Counted from the first letter of the stretch, positions 18,259 to 28,300 are shown. The stretch is DNA of 64,000 nucleotides from Enterovibrio calviensis DSM 14347 (GCF_000621165.1 NZ_JHZA01000001.1:124001-188000); one strand, 5' to 3'. Notes: a model not told the origin generated them from the sequence alone. A program made the numbers and translations.

Positions 18259-19224
18259 ATGAAAACAAAAATTATCCTTGATACCGACCCAGGTATCGAC
18301 GACGCAATGGCCATACTGTTTGCTGAAGCAAATCCAAACGTAGATTTGGTTGCGCTGACGACGATATTTGGTAACGCTGATATTGAGACCAGCACACGCA
18401 ACGCACTCTACCTCAAACAACGTTTTGGCATGAACTGTGATGTTGCCAAAGGGGTGAGCAAACCCTTGCTGCGCGATCCCGTCGGTGCCAGCACCGCGGT
18501 TCACGGAGATAATGGATTTGGTGATATTGCGTTGGATGCGCCAACGCTCGCAGCAGATCCTCGCCCCGCTCATCAATACATCATAGATACGGTTAAAGCG
18601 TCACCGAATGAAATCACTTTGGTTGCTGTTGGACCGCTGACTAATTTGGCAATGGCTATCACCCAAGCGCCCGAAATTGGTGACTTGGTGAAAGAAGTGG
18701 TCATCATGGGCGGGGCATTTGGTACCCATGAACATACGGGCAATGTCACCCCCTTTGCAGAAGCCAACGTGCATGACGACCCTCACGCCGCTGACATTGT
18801 TTTCACTGCCGACTGGCCTGTCACTGTGATCGGTTTAGATGTCACCCATGAAACCTTCTTCTCGACAGATTACATCGACACCCTGAGAGATACGTGCGGT
18901 GAGGTGGGGGAATTTATGTGGGATATTAGCCGATTCTACTTAGATTTTTATAAATCTCGTATGGATGTAGATGGCTGTTTTGTTCACGACCCTTCTGCCA
19001 TTGCTTATGTTATCGACCCATCATTGTTTACGCTTAGAGAAGGTCCTATTCGAGTGGTTTGCGACGGCCCCGCAGAAGGCTTAACCATACAAAAATACAA
19101 ACCGACCAAACACAAAACAGATGAATGGGCCGACAAGCGACCACAACACGTTGCTGTTGCGGTTAACGATCAGGCAGTGCTCGATTTGTACTTGGATGCC
19201 ATGACTCAGTACGGGAATCGCTAA
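18259..19224 (+). CDS. Inosine/uridine-preferring nucleoside hydrolase
   Basis: 321 residues of the IUNH family, which cleaves ribonucleosides to base and ribose. The calcium-binding aspartate cluster DTDPGIDDAMA is at residues 8-18, followed by VAVGPLTNLAMA, VIMGGAFG and the C-terminal HDPSAIAYVIDP carrying the catalytic His-Asp. The start at 18259 gives the family-typical MKTKIILDTDPG; earlier in-frame starts add an unrelated leader. No signal peptide, so cytoplasmic nucleoside salvage is likely. Confidence 0.93.
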   Translation: MKTKIILDTDPGIDDAMAILFAEANPNVDLVALTTIFGNADIETSTRNALYLKQRFGMNCDVAKGVSKPLLRDPVGASTAVHGDNGFGDIALDAPTLAADPRPAHQYIIDTVKASPNEITLVAVGPLTNLAMAITQAPEIGDLVKEVVIMGGAFGTHEHTGNVTPFAEANVHDDPHAADIVFTADWPVTVIGLDVTHETFFSTDYIDTLRDTCGEVGEFMWDISRFYLDFYKSRMDVDGCFVHDPSAIAYVIDPSLFTLREGPIRVVCDGPAEGLTIQKYKPTKHKTDEWADKRPQHVAVAVNDQAVLDLYLDAMTQYGNR

Positions 19225-19272
19225 GTCTGACCGTCAGGTTTGAATCTGTAGAGTTCAGTTCGAAAATTATCA

Positions 19273-19298
19273 TCGCCGCTAAGTCCTATTAGCGGCGA
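19273..19298. terminator. Bidirectional hairpin between convergent genes
   Basis: TCGCCGCTAA (19273-19282), 6-base loop, TTAGCGGCGA (19289-19298): perfect 10-bp stem between the ends of the nucleoside hydrolase and galM genes. Weak T content on either side. Confidence 0.65.
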
Positions 19299-19307
19299 GC
19301 ACTTGCA

Positions 19308-20390
19308 TCAAAAATTGAAGTGATAGCGGGTCAGATGATGATAGGGAACATTCGCCTTTTGAATACCGCATAAGGCACCCCATTGAGGTTGATTTGGGCC
19401 ATCAGGAAGATATTGAGTCTCTAGCGCTAAACCTTCATATTTTTCATATGCATGGCTTGCTCCTAATGAACCATCGAGGAAATTGCCAGAATAGAATTGA
19501 ATCGAAGGCTTCGTCGTACTAACTGCTATAGAAACGGCGTCATCTGGTGCCCCAACCACTGCCACGACTGTTTTTCCATCACAATAGGCGCTGTTAAGGA
19601 TGAACGCATGATCATATCCACCAGCAGTGACCTGATCATCATCTTTCATGAAATCACGCCCAATGACTTTCGATGAATTAAAATCAAATGTCGTTCCCAC
19701 CACGCTTTGCCAATCCGCCTTTGGCGTCATGTCTTCATGGGTTGGCAGGTAGTGGTCCGCATGCATCTGCAGTGAATGTTCTAGGCTTGCATTACCGCTG
19801 TTTTCACCATTCAAATTAAAATACGCATGGTTGGTTAAACTTATCGGACAATCGGCGTCACACACGCCGTCGTACTGAATTTCTACGGCGTTGTCGTCGG
19901 TCAGCGAGTATGTCACGGTCACCTCAAAATTGCCGGGGAAACCTTGATCCCCATCCCTGCTTTTCAACTGAAAAGCCACCTGCTGCTGCGTGCTAGAAAC
20001 GATCTCCCAACGTAACTTGTCAAAACCCTTGAGCCCGCCATGCAAAGTATTTTCACCTTCGTTAGAGGCCAACGTATATTCTGTGCCATTCAAGGAAAAA
20101 CGACTCCCCTTAATACGGTTCGCATAGCGACCAACAACAGAACCAAAGTAAGCGGTTTGTGCCAAATGCGCGTTCATATCAAAGGATCGAAGCAGTACCT
20201 CACGGCGCTCGTTGCCAACAGGCAAATTCGCACTAAGCCAAGTCGCACCCACGTCCATGAATGATGCCGTCATTCCTCCCGCATTTTGAAGATGAACAAC
20301 CGCCGCCGGAAGGTTATCTGCCGCGGGATGTGACGTCATCGAAGAACTAATTTGGGAAAGATGGGGCAACAATTGTTGGCTCATTGGCAT
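19308..20390 (-). CDS. galM: Aldose 1-epimerase (mutarotase)
   Basis: 360 residues that interconvert alpha and beta forms of aldoses such as galactose and glucose. Family positions: GRYANRIKGSRFSLNG, TLHGGLKGFDK, the catalytic histidine in LTNHAYFNLNG and the catalytic glutamate in LETQYLPDGPNQP. GGAG is 5 bases before the ATG at 20390. Unlike many GalM genes it is not next to galETK. Tail end LTRYHFNF is usual for the family. Confidence 0.93.
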   Translation of the reverse strand: MPMSQQLLPHLSQISSSMTSHPAADNLPAAVVHLQNAGGMTASFMDVGATWLSANLPVGNERREVLLRSFDMNAHLAQTAYFGSVVGRYANRIKGSRFSLNGTEYTLASNEGENTLHGGLKGFDKLRWEIVSSTQQQVAFQLKSRDGDQGFPGNFEVTVTYSLTDDNAVEIQYDGVCDADCPISLTNHAYFNLNGENSGNASLEHSLQMHADHYLPTHEDMTPKADWQSVVGTTFDFNSSKVIGRDFMKDDDQVTAGGYDHAFILNSAYCDGKTVVAVVGAPDDAVSIAVSTTKPSIQFYSGNFLDGSLGASHAYEKYEGLALETQYLPDGPNQPQWGALCGIQKANVPYHHLTRYHFNF

Positions 20391-20508
20391 TCATTCTCCA
20401 TAAAAAGCAGTTTCTTCAGAGCGAATTAACGATCATTTCAGGTCAAAGAAACCTAACGTTAGCCTATTCCCTGACCCTTGCCACACAAACGCGGGAGGCT
20501 TTTGAGGA

Positions 20509-20724
20509 TTACATATTCTTTAGCGGCTTGACGATTTCGTCCAACCCTTCAATTTTCAAAGTAAGGCACAACGCCATCAGCTTGCCAAGCTCGCCACTCG
20601 GGAACCCTTGTTTCTCAAACCACAGTAAATACTCTTCCGGTAAGTCGATAAGCACTCTGCCGGAATATTTGCCGAAAGGCATTTTGAAGCGGGCAAGTTT
20701 GAGCATGTTCTCTTTTTCTAGCAT
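20509..20724 (-). CDS. DUF3820 family small protein
   Basis: 71 residues. The core MPFGKYSGRVLIDLPEEYLL and WFEKQGFPSGELGKLMAL is the signature of DUF3820, a small conserved proteobacterial family without known function; the PFGKYxG motif resembles one in exonuclease-associated proteins. The start MLEKENMLKLA at 20724 matches family N-termini better than the internal ATG at 20706. Monocistronic. Confidence 0.88.
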   Translation of the reverse strand: MLEKENMLKLARFKMPFGKYSGRVLIDLPEEYLLWFEKQGFPSGELGKLMALCLTLKIEGLDEIVKPLKNM

Positions 20725-20871
20725 GGGGTCTGCGCTTTTTACGGGGAAACAAGGCAGGCAGTGTATCTGTTTACGACGGTAAGATCAGAAAAAGCCCGCA
20801 CAGAACGTCAGATTGGCTTCACTTAAACCAAAACCAAAACCAGTAACGATGTAACAATGGCGTCTTAAGCG

Positions 20872-21399
20872 TCAATTCACGTCACACTCTTCACAACCAA
20901 ATAGTTTGCTGTGCATCCAACACCCCACGCAAAAGCCCAAAACGGCTTCAAGCCATGTCAACATGAAACACATTCCTAAAACTGAAAGCAGCCAAACATT
21001 TGAGTAATCGAGTAAGCGAAATACCAAGCAGGTGATCCCCATGGTTGCGCCCAAAATCCAGGCAAAACGCTTAGGTTTGATCGGCTTCCAAACGGGTTTA
21101 GATTTCATAGTGATTGCCGTACCTAACACGCCACTCGGACTTAGCGGTGTGAGCCCAAACATGGCTGCCATTGCCATATCGAAAATGACATACGGCCCAA
21201 CATAGATGACAGGATCCCATTCTGGGCGGACAATCAAAATGAACATAGTGGCGGCAGATAAGATATTGAGCAGCCCAGCACGCGCACGCGTGGCCGTTTC
21301 ATCAATTCTCAGGTCACCCTCTCCGGGAATGTTCTGCCCCATTGCCAACATGGGTATGGTGAAAAAGGTATGGTATTGCTTCTGTTCTTTTGAGCGCAC
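20872..21399 (-). CDS. DUF4395 family membrane protein
   Basis: 175 residues. About four hydrophobic helices (around 42-60, 65-82, 113-132 and 137-158) and the DUF4395 features RIDETATRARAGLLN near the start and the GFCVGCWMH cysteine pair near the end. A GTG start at 21399 is preceded by GAGG at 8 bases. Inner membrane; function unknown, though the paired cysteines suggest redox or metal chemistry. Not related to the T6SS genes that begin beyond it on the other strand. Confidence 0.82.
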   Translation of the reverse strand: MRSKEQKQYHTFFTIPMLAMGQNIPGEGDLRIDETATRARAGLLNILSAATMFILIVRPEWDPVIYVGPYVIFDMAMAAMFGLTPLSPSGVLGTAITMKSKPVWKPIKPKRFAWILGATMGITCLVFRLLDYSNVWLLSVLGMCFMLTWLEAVLGFCVGCWMHSKLFGCEECDVN

Positions 21400-21492
21400 A
21401 AGTCGATCCTCATCCCTGATACCGACTTTAAGTCTATACCCTCAAATCAAGTTTGAATGAGCAGCGTATGTTAATACCAAGTCGGCCAATTC

Positions 21493-21507
21493 TTGCTCAG
21501 TGAGCAA
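21493..21507. promoter_or_regulatory. Candidate activator site 1 upstream of hcp copy 1
   Basis: Perfect dyad TTGCTCA-G-TGAGCAA, centre 104 bases before the -12 GC of the sigma-54 site. A TTGCTC-AGC-GAGCAA dyad sits at exactly the same distance in module 2. Fits an upstream site for a VasH-like enhancer-binding protein (inference). Confidence 0.6.
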
Positions 21508-21525
21508 CTTTTCGCCCACCCCACA

Positions 21526-21539
21526 AGCAACTCTTTGCT
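21526..21539. promoter_or_regulatory. Candidate activator site 2 upstream of hcp copy 1
   Basis: Dyad AGCAA-CTCT-TTGCT, shares the TTGC/GCAA half-site with the first dyad, and lies 32.5 bases (centre to centre) from it. The spacing is identical in module 2. Confidence 0.55.
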
Positions 21540-21558
21540 CTACTGATACACTATAAAA

Positions 21559-21585
21559 TTTAACCAATTGTTTTTATTGGTTAAA
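21559..21585. repeat. Inverted repeat just upstream of the sigma-54 site
   Basis: TTTAACCAAT (21559-21568) and ATTGGTTAAA (21576-21585) around a T-rich spacer. It ends 5 bases before the -24 element. The corresponding position in module 2 keeps only TATTG/CAATA, so it may not be essential. Confidence 0.7.
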
Positions 21586-21590
21586 ATAGC

Positions 21591-21605
21591 TGGCACAGCC
21601 TTTGC
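21591..21605 (+). promoter_or_regulatory. Sigma-54 (-24/-12) promoter of hcp copy 1
   Basis: TGGCAC-N5-TTGC, an exact match to the RpoN consensus, about 52 bases before the hcp start codon. V. cholerae hcp genes are known to depend on sigma-54 and VasH, which supports the call. Confidence 0.88.
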
Positions 21606-21657
21606 GTTAATCCTTGCGTTGTAACGTTATCTAACTCATTCGTATAAGGACATCGCA

Positions 21658-22176
21658 ATGCCAACTCCATGTTATATCGCCATCGAAGGTAAAACTCAGG
21701 GCAACATCACCGCTGGCGCTTTCACCGCTGATTCTGTCGGTAACATCTACGTTGAAGGCCACGAAGACCAAATGCTGGTTCAAGCCTTTGACCACATCGT
21801 GACCGTACCGACTGACCCACAAAGCGGTCAGCCTTCTGGCCAACGTGTTCACAAGCCGTTCAAGTTCACCGTGGCACTGAACAAAGCCGTACCCCTCATG
21901 TACAACTCACTCGCGTCTGGCGAGATGCTGCCGAAGATTGAACTCAAGTGGTACCGCACTTCTGTAGAAGGCAAGCAAGAGCACTTCTTCTCCACCATTT
22001 TGACTGACAGCACCATCATCGATATCGATTGCCAGATGCCGCATTGTCAGGACGCCAACAAGAAAGAGTTCACCCAATTGGTGACTGTGTCTGTCGCCTA
22101 CCGCAAGATTGATTGGGAACACACAGTAGCAGGTACTTCTGGTGCCGATGACTGGCGTGCGCCGATTGAAGCATAA
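21658..22176 (+). CDS. hcp: T6SS tube protein Hcp (copy 1)
   Basis: 172 residues. Hcp forms the hexameric inner tube that the T6SS sheath drives out of the cell. Starts MPTPCYIAIEGKTQGNITAG, typical of the Vibrio/Aeromonas Hcp family, and the length is normal. It differs from copy 2 at only two residues by eye (Ser versus Gly in the TDxTIID segment and Asn versus Glu in the DAxKKEF segment). It heads the hcp-vgrG-DUF4123-effector-immunity module behind a sigma-54 site. No sheath or baseplate genes are in the window, so this is an auxiliary cluster. Confidence 0.97.
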   Translation: MPTPCYIAIEGKTQGNITAGAFTADSVGNIYVEGHEDQMLVQAFDHIVTVPTDPQSGQPSGQRVHKPFKFTVALNKAVPLMYNSLASGEMLPKIELKWYRTSVEGKQEHFFSTILTDSTIIDIDCQMPHCQDANKKEFTQLVTVSVAYRKIDWEHTVAGTSGADDWRAPIEA

Positions 22177-22212
22177 GGCTTCTAAGCAACGGGCATAGCG
22201 CCCTTTGCAACC

Positions 22213-22237
22213 AACCCGCCTTCGTGGCGGGTTTTGT
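22213..22237 (+). terminator. Hairpin between hcp and vgrG, module 1
   Basis: AACCCGCC (22213-22220), loop TTCGT, GGCGGGTT (22226-22233), then TTGTC. Conserved in module 2. It should reduce vgrG expression relative to hcp, which is needed in many copies. Confidence 0.75.
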
Positions 22238-22325
22238 CGTCAAGCAATGACGCTGAACGACACAATTTGATTGATGTTATTTGATGTACCGACTCTGGCG
22301 ACACAGGGTCATGCTGGGATGATTT

Positions 22326-24428
22326 ATGGCTACGGAAAGCGGTCTCCAATTTACTCTTGTTGTTGAAGGTTTACCTGACGACGCCTTCGCGGTGGTTGAG
22401 TTTTCAGGACAGTCAGCACTCTCAGTGCCCTTTCTGTATCAGATCAAGCTCGCCAGTCGTGATGAATCTATCTCACAAGACGACGTCGTCGACCAAAATG
22501 TGACCCTTATGCTGTGGCGTCATGGAGAGTTGGAGCAACGCATTCATGGCATTGTTCGTGCTTTCACTCGTGGCGACACCGGCTTCAGTCACACGCGTTA
22601 TTCCCTTGAGATGGTACCGGCCCTTTCTCGATTATCTCTGCGTCATAACAGCCGTATTTTCCAGCAGCAATCTGTACCTGAAATCATGAGTGTTCTTTTG
22701 CAAGAAATGGGCATTGATGACTATGCCTTTTCCATTTCAGGGCAGCCGCAAGTGCGTGAATATTGTGTCCAGTACCGTGAAACGGATTTGGCCTTCCTTC
22801 AGCGCCTCGCCGCGGAAGAAGGCATTTTCTATTGTTTCTTGCATGACAAAGACAAACACACGGTTTTATTCTCTGATGATACCCAGACACTCACTTCCTC
22901 AGGGCAAGCCTTTCCTTACAACGCCAATGTCGGTGGTATGAGTGAAGAAGCCTTCGTAAAAGGCTGGCAGTATTCTGCGCAAACTCGTCCTTCTTCAGCG
23001 CAACTGAAAGATTACAGCTTCAAGAAGCCTGCCTATGGCTTTTTGCACGACACAGCCGGCACGGAAATGAGGTTTCAGCGCGGTACCTATGAACACTATG
23101 ACTACCCAGGCCGATTCAAAAGCGATGCAGCCGGCAAACCGTTTACACAATATCGCCTAGAGCACTTGCGAAGTGATGCACTCACGGCGCACGCTTCCAG
23201 CACGATCATGCAGGTTGATACAGGGATGGTATTTAACCTAGAAGACCACCCAGATGACACCACAAACCGTGATTGGATTGTGGTATCCATGCAATGTGAA
23301 GGCACACAGCATCAAGCATTAGAGGAACATGGCGGCGAAGGCATGACGTCATTCCACAATACCTTTTCAGTTATCCCAGGACATCGCCCTTGGCGCCCTT
23401 GTCCTGAAGCCAAACCCTGTGTCCAAGGCCCACAAATCGCGATTGTGACGGGCCCCGAAGGGGAAGAAATCTTCTGTGATGAGCACGGACGCGTGAAAGT
23501 GCAGTTCCCGTGGGATCGATATGGCAAAAGTGATGAAGCCTCTAGCTGCTGGGTACGCGTTTCTCAAGGCTGGGCAGGCGCACAATACGGCATGATGACC
23601 ATTCCTCGTATTGGCCACGAAGTGATTGTGTCTTTCCTTGAAGGCGACCCAGACCAGCCGATAATCACAGGCCGCACCTATCACACCACCAATGTGCCGC
23701 CCTACCCGTTGCCCGCGAACAAAACCCGCACGGTAATCCGCACCGAAACTCACCAAGGTGAAGGCTTCAACGAACTGCGTTTTGAAGACCAAGCGGGAGA
23801 AGAAGAAATCTACGTTCATGCCCAAAAGGACATGAACCTGTTGGTCCAAAACGACCGCAAAGACAACATCAAACATGACTTGCACTTGGATGTGGAGAAC
23901 GAACGTTTCTCGCACATCAAAGTGGATGACCACCTGACGGTGGATGGACAAAGCAAAGAGCACGTGAAAGGCGACAAAACCATCGTCACCGACAGTTCCC
24001 TGCACATCAAAGCGGGCGACAGTTTCCTTAACGAAGCAGGCTCAGAAATTCACCTAAAAAGCGGACACAAATCTGTTCTGGAAGCCTATACCGAAGTCAC
24101 CCTAAAAGTAGGCGGCAACTTCGTGAAGATCGACCCCGCAGGTATTCACATCGTCGGTTCTGTCATCAATATCAACTCAGGTGGAAGCGCTGGTTCGGGT
24201 TCTGGATTTGGTGGGGAAATGCCGATGCTGCCGGGCGGGGTTGAGATAGTGAAGCATTCTGGTATTGAAGAAGCAAAATTGGCAACAATCGGTTTGATCA
24301 GCGCTACACCAGCGCTAAAACATAAGATACAAGCAGATATGGTCAACAACTCACCAATATCTGAAATATGCCAAAAACAAGCTGATGGTTCCTGTCCATT
24401 AACTAACTGCCCATGCAGAGAAGGATAA
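22326..24428 (+). CDS. vgrG: T6SS spike protein VgrG (copy 1) with cysteine-rich tail
   Basis: 700 residues. Trimeric spike tip of the T6SS. Residues 1 to about 480 are the gp27/gp5-like base (for example [56 protein letters not shown]), followed by the DUF2345-like beta-helix. After about residue 620 it has a Gly/Ser-rich linker and a unique tail ending with four cysteines (C-x7-C-x4-C-P-C). No enzymatic extension domain, so it is a cargo-carrying spike. The tail is the part that differs from copy 2 and is next to the adaptor gene, so it probably chooses the cargo. Confidence 0.96.
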   Translation: MATESGLQFTLVVEGLPDDAFAVVEFSGQSALSVPFLYQIKLASRDESISQDDVVDQNVTLMLWRHGELEQRIHGIVRAFTRGDTGFSHTRYSLEMVPALSRLSLRHNSRIFQQQSVPEIMSVLLQEMGIDDYAFSISGQPQVREYCVQYRETDLAFLQRLAAEEGIFYCFLHDKDKHTVLFSDDTQTLTSSGQAFPYNANVGGMSEEAFVKGWQYSAQTRPSSAQLKDYSFKKPAYGFLHDTAGTEMRFQRGTYEHYDYPGRFKSDAAGKPFTQYRLEHLRSDALTAHASSTIMQVDTGMVFNLEDHPDDTTNRDWIVVSMQCEGTQHQALEEHGGEGMTSFHNTFSVIPGHRPWRPCPEAKPCVQGPQIAIVTGPEGEEIFCDEHGRVKVQFPWDRYGKSDEASSCWVRVSQGWAGAQYGMMTIPRIGHEVIVSFLEGDPDQPIITGRTYHTTNVPPYPLPANKTRTVIRTETHQGEGFNELRFEDQAGEEEIYVHAQKDMNLLVQNDRKDNIKHDLHLDVENERFSHIKVDDHLTVDGQSKEHVKGDKTIVTDSSLHIKAGDSFLNEAGSEIHLKSGHKSVLEAYTEVTLKVGGNFVKIDPAGIHIVGSVININSGGSAGSGSGFGGEMPMLPGGVEIVKHSGIEEAKLATIGLISATPALKHKIQADMVNNSPISEICQKQADGSCPLTNCPCREG

Positions 24429-24432
24429 TCAG

Positions 24433-25305
24433 ATGCTTGTTTCCAAATCTCTGAACTTGAACGACTCTCGACAGGGTAAGCACCTTAGCCACTACTTAAT
24501 CGCAAATAACACTCCAGAGATGTTAGCAAATTTGTATTGTCATAGTGATTCTGCTGACATTAGGCCGTTGTATTTGGATTCAGATTTTTCACATTTTCTA
24601 GACATCAGTCCCTATATTACTAAAGTTGAAATAGGTGACACGCTTTTAAACCTATTTGTTAATTCAACAGAAACCGGAAATAGTTGGTCTGGAGTGATTG
24701 TATCTACATCATCGACCCTGACTTTTGAGGCGCTAATTCTCCACCTGCAAGAACGATTAATGACCACATTTTCTGAGGGCAGAAAAGGGGTAATGCATTA
24801 CTACAATCCGGTGGTGGCAGACTATTTTATCGGTGAGTCCAATTACGATGACACAGCACGATGGCTTGGTCCTATTGTGCAATTTACGTGGCGAAACCAA
24901 ACACTTTCGCCGAGATTTAACTTGTGGTGCAGCGTTGAATCTCCTCAAAGCAATAAAGATAAGTCAACAACAACTCAGTCTCCATGGGTACTCACTTCAT
25001 CTCAAGAAAAAGCGCTAGAGCAGCTTTACGACGATAAGATATTGGCGTCATATTTCAAAAACAACATTCAACTCAAATTAACACCTGATATTTGGAAACA
25101 ATATCGCGAATATTTCAAGCGGTCTGAAGAGATGGGGCTTGTTGACAAACAATATATCTTTGAATTTTTCAAGATCATAGAACGAAATGGGCTTCCACAT
25201 CGAGAAAAAACACTTTACACCAAACTTGTCAGTACTAAAAATCAAGAAGATAAGCTAAAGATTTACAAACACGCATTACAAAGGGAAGAATTGTATGTCA
25301 GTTGA
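24433..25305 (+). CDS. DUF4123 T6SS adaptor (VasW-like)
   Basis: 290 residues. DUF4123 proteins (Tap/TEC) load an effector onto its VgrG. Features: LYLDSDFSHFLDISPYITKV near the N-terminus, FEALILHLQERLM, and the MHYYNPVVADYFIG box, as expected for the family. It starts 4 bases after vgrG with AAGGA in place, and overlaps the effector gene by 11 bases. The order hcp-vgrG-DUF4123-effector-immunity mirrors hcp2-vgrG2-vasW-vasX-tsiV2 of V. cholerae. From here through 29800 the DNA is clearly A+T-richer than hcp and vgrG, consistent with exchangeable cargo. Confidence 0.88.
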   Translation: MLVSKSLNLNDSRQGKHLSHYLIANNTPEMLANLYCHSDSADIRPLYLDSDFSHFLDISPYITKVEIGDTLLNLFVNSTETGNSWSGVIVSTSSTLTFEALILHLQERLMTTFSEGRKGVMHYYNPVVADYFIGESNYDDTARWLGPIVQFTWRNQTLSPRFNLWCSVESPQSNKDKSTTTQSPWVLTSSQEKALEQLYDDKILASYFKNNIQLKLTPDIWKQYREYFKRSEEMGLVDKQYIFEFFKIIERNGLPHREKTLYTKLVSTKNQEDKLKIYKHALQREELYVS

Positions 25306-28300
25306 TAAAATTAGTGCCAATCCTGCATGTGACAAAAAAAAGTTATTTATAGAAGTAACAGGTATTGACCATGGAACTGAGCATGCAATTCAATTTTATG
25401 ACAATACGGATTACATACAGAAAGCACATCTTGAAGGGAAAATTGAAACCGAAACGTTGTCAGACACTACGATTTTTAGTTGGGATTGGACTAACGAAAA
25501 GAATGAAACAAACACTTGGTTAGCGGTTTCATCAGATGACGGTGTCATTAAACTCCCTTTGTACAACGATGTAGAGGCTAAAAATCGAGTCGATGGCGAG
25601 CAAGACTATCTGCTACATGCTGTATTACCACTCACTCTTCTACCAACCTTCAACCAATCTTTGAGTTATAAAGAAAGAATTGCCCCAACGAGAAATGGTT
25701 ATATCTATATTTTTTTCAACGATAGAGCATGGCGAGAAATAGAGATCCGAACCAACGAAGACGGCACACCGAGTTTTCGTGATATCGACTTATTTAAATA
25801 TCGCTCCGGAAGAGATAAACCTTTCAATTTTGAAAAACGGTTAGCTAGTGGCGTTGAACTGAATGAAATATGGCTACCTGCTCGAGATAATGCAAAGAGG
25901 AGTCAAGTCAATCTTGCTTATTCTGAAATTCAATGGAGCGGGGAAAGGCTCAATTATTTTGAAGAAAACCAAGATGAAATGACAAGCAGAGCAGTAGCAT
26001 TTCACAAACTGAATGTATTCGATACCGTCGACGTACTTAAAGCAGGAAATTTGCCCGAAATTAGAGTAAGAGAGCCAGAAATAGAGATGGTTCTCGCAGA
26101 GCCATCTAGCCTCAACCATGATCTCTCTGGCGCTTGGCTTGAGAAACAATTCAAAGAGATAAAAAATGAAGTATTAGACTGCCGCAAAGATAACGATAAA
26201 GCTCTGAGCTTACTCAAGTATAAAACAAGTTATCAGTATGAATATGGGATGAAGCAAAATGCGCTTAAACAGCTTCTATCACAAGACACATCAAATGAAG
26301 ACCTATGGAAAACAGAAGCTAAAGAAGATTTTTTGAAAGACGCCAAAGCAAGAAAACTGAGAGCAATAGTACTTGATGACCCAGTCTTTGAGCTTAGACA
26401 TCATGCTTTTTGCGCACTTTATGGAATAGGCTATTTTCAACAAGTCCACATAGATATGAGTGAGCAAGAATACTTTAGATGTGCCGAGGCGGTGCAAAAG
26501 TTGATTCTTCCCAAAAAATTTGGGGAACAAGAAAATGTATGGTTCAAATACAAAGATGATGTCGATCAATATTTGGGTGGACGATATCACCGCGCTTTAA
26601 GAACCGTTGAGCGCCAAGTTTGCATGCGAGATGTTAAAGCTATGCAAGCTGTCGTTAAAAGCTTGCTTGAAACGGATAGGCTCGCCTGTGTGTTGAGGGA
26701 TATAACTTCGCTTGGTGACATAAACGGTTGTGCTGCCGCCAAAATTTGTGGTTACGGTCTTTCAGCTCTAAGCATAAACATCGACGCTCTTGATCAAATG
26801 ACATTGGATAAAGACAAAGATCCTTTGTCATTCGCTGATGATTTATTACGAATTTTAACACCTGATATGAATCATCCTCTTCATGCTGTTCTTTTCCCCC
26901 CAAAAGGCACAGTAGATTGTGAAAATGAATACAAGCCGCCAAAACCGAAGAATGACGGATCCGGATATGCCTGCACAGAATTGATTACTAGTTGGTTTAG
27001 CGAATGGGAAAAAGCTAATTTCACCATCGAAGAAGATCAACTGGAAATGATGGATCTCGCTTTTATGGCTGAAGCAGAAAATAACGAAGAAGACTCGTTC
27101 GGAGCATTACGAAGAGCTGCAAATGTTACTGATAATATTTTCAAAGGGTACTTTGATGCTCTTCAGGAACTCAGCAAAAATCTTGCGAAAGAAGCTTTCA
27201 TGGTTAAGTTTGATGCAGCTTATGCGCCAGTGATATCTATGATGAAAGCATCAAACTCAAAGTATTGGGGCAAGGCCAAATATGTACCATTTGGCGGAAA
27301 TCCAATAGAAGGAAATGTTGTTGGCGTACATGGTCAGGGACTCAGCTACGGAATTACAGAGGCTGAGAGAGACTATGTCAACACTCAGAAGAGAAAAACG
27401 AGATTAGGTCGATTGTATGAACAAAATGGGAAGCTGTTTGCATCGACTGCTAAAAGTGCCTTCAAGAAGGGTGATTTCAAACCAGGATTGAAAGGCCCCG
27501 CCTCTCAACACGTAGGTGCTAAATTACCGACCCACGTTTTTATCCTCCCTGAAGATAGCCATATGGCAGAAGAGTTTAGCAAAGAAAAAACCCAGCGTAC
27601 ACTGCAAGACTTAAATAAAAGTGGCATAACCAAAAGTAATGTTTACGAAAAATTTCGAGTACCATATTTTATTGTTGTCATTGAGACAATAAATCTAATC
27701 AAGGCTCAAAACCACTTTACCAATATTGCAAAGGACAAGGATCGAGTGTATTCAATTACCGTTGCTGTTAGTGCACTATTGGACTTAAGTGTCGCAATTA
27801 CTCACGCCTCAAACTTATATACAAAGAATGCTTCATTTCTTGCACAACAATCCCATAAAACAGCTTTCTCCATGCCAAAAAATGCCAAAACATTTGTAGA
27901 TAAGATATCGAAGACAACAACTTTGGTAAAACATATTAGCATGATTGGTGTAATTGGTATTGGTGCTGGTTTTCTAACTGCTGGAATCGCTTTGTGGGAT
28001 AGTATTCGTCTTTTTAATAGACATGATTATGATGCTAGTATTGCGCAAGGAATTATTTTTGCCGGCACCTTGGTCACTACAATTACGACTGGTTTTTTTA
28101 CTACTAGCGCACCTACGCTCTTTGGAATGGGGCCAGCAGCATGGCTAGGTATAAGCATTGCCTTGGCTGGTTTTGCACTTTACATACATTTCAAGGACTC
28201 CCCCATGGAGATCTGGCTTAAGAATGGGCCATTTCGTGATTCACCTCCACAAAAATATTTACATTTGCAAGACGGCAATATTGCCTTTAATCGATTTATT

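Larger units (their letters stand above)
21640..24000 (+). repeat. Long direct repeat, copy 1 (hcp and 5' part of vgrG)
   Basis: The stretch holding hcp, the intergenic hairpin and the first ~560 codons of vgrG recurs at about 30541-32910, about 8.9 kb downstream in the same orientation. hcp is almost identical; vgrG is similar but more diverged. End points are approximate because I aligned by eye. Confidence 0.85.

Noticed and set aside
23367-24005. A 212-residue open frame antisense to vgrG copy 1, with a similar one antisense to copy 2 (32278-32787)
   Set aside because: Long antisense frames arise from codon bias of the sense gene; no ribosome site or family match, and the conserved reading is clearly VgrG on the plus strand.
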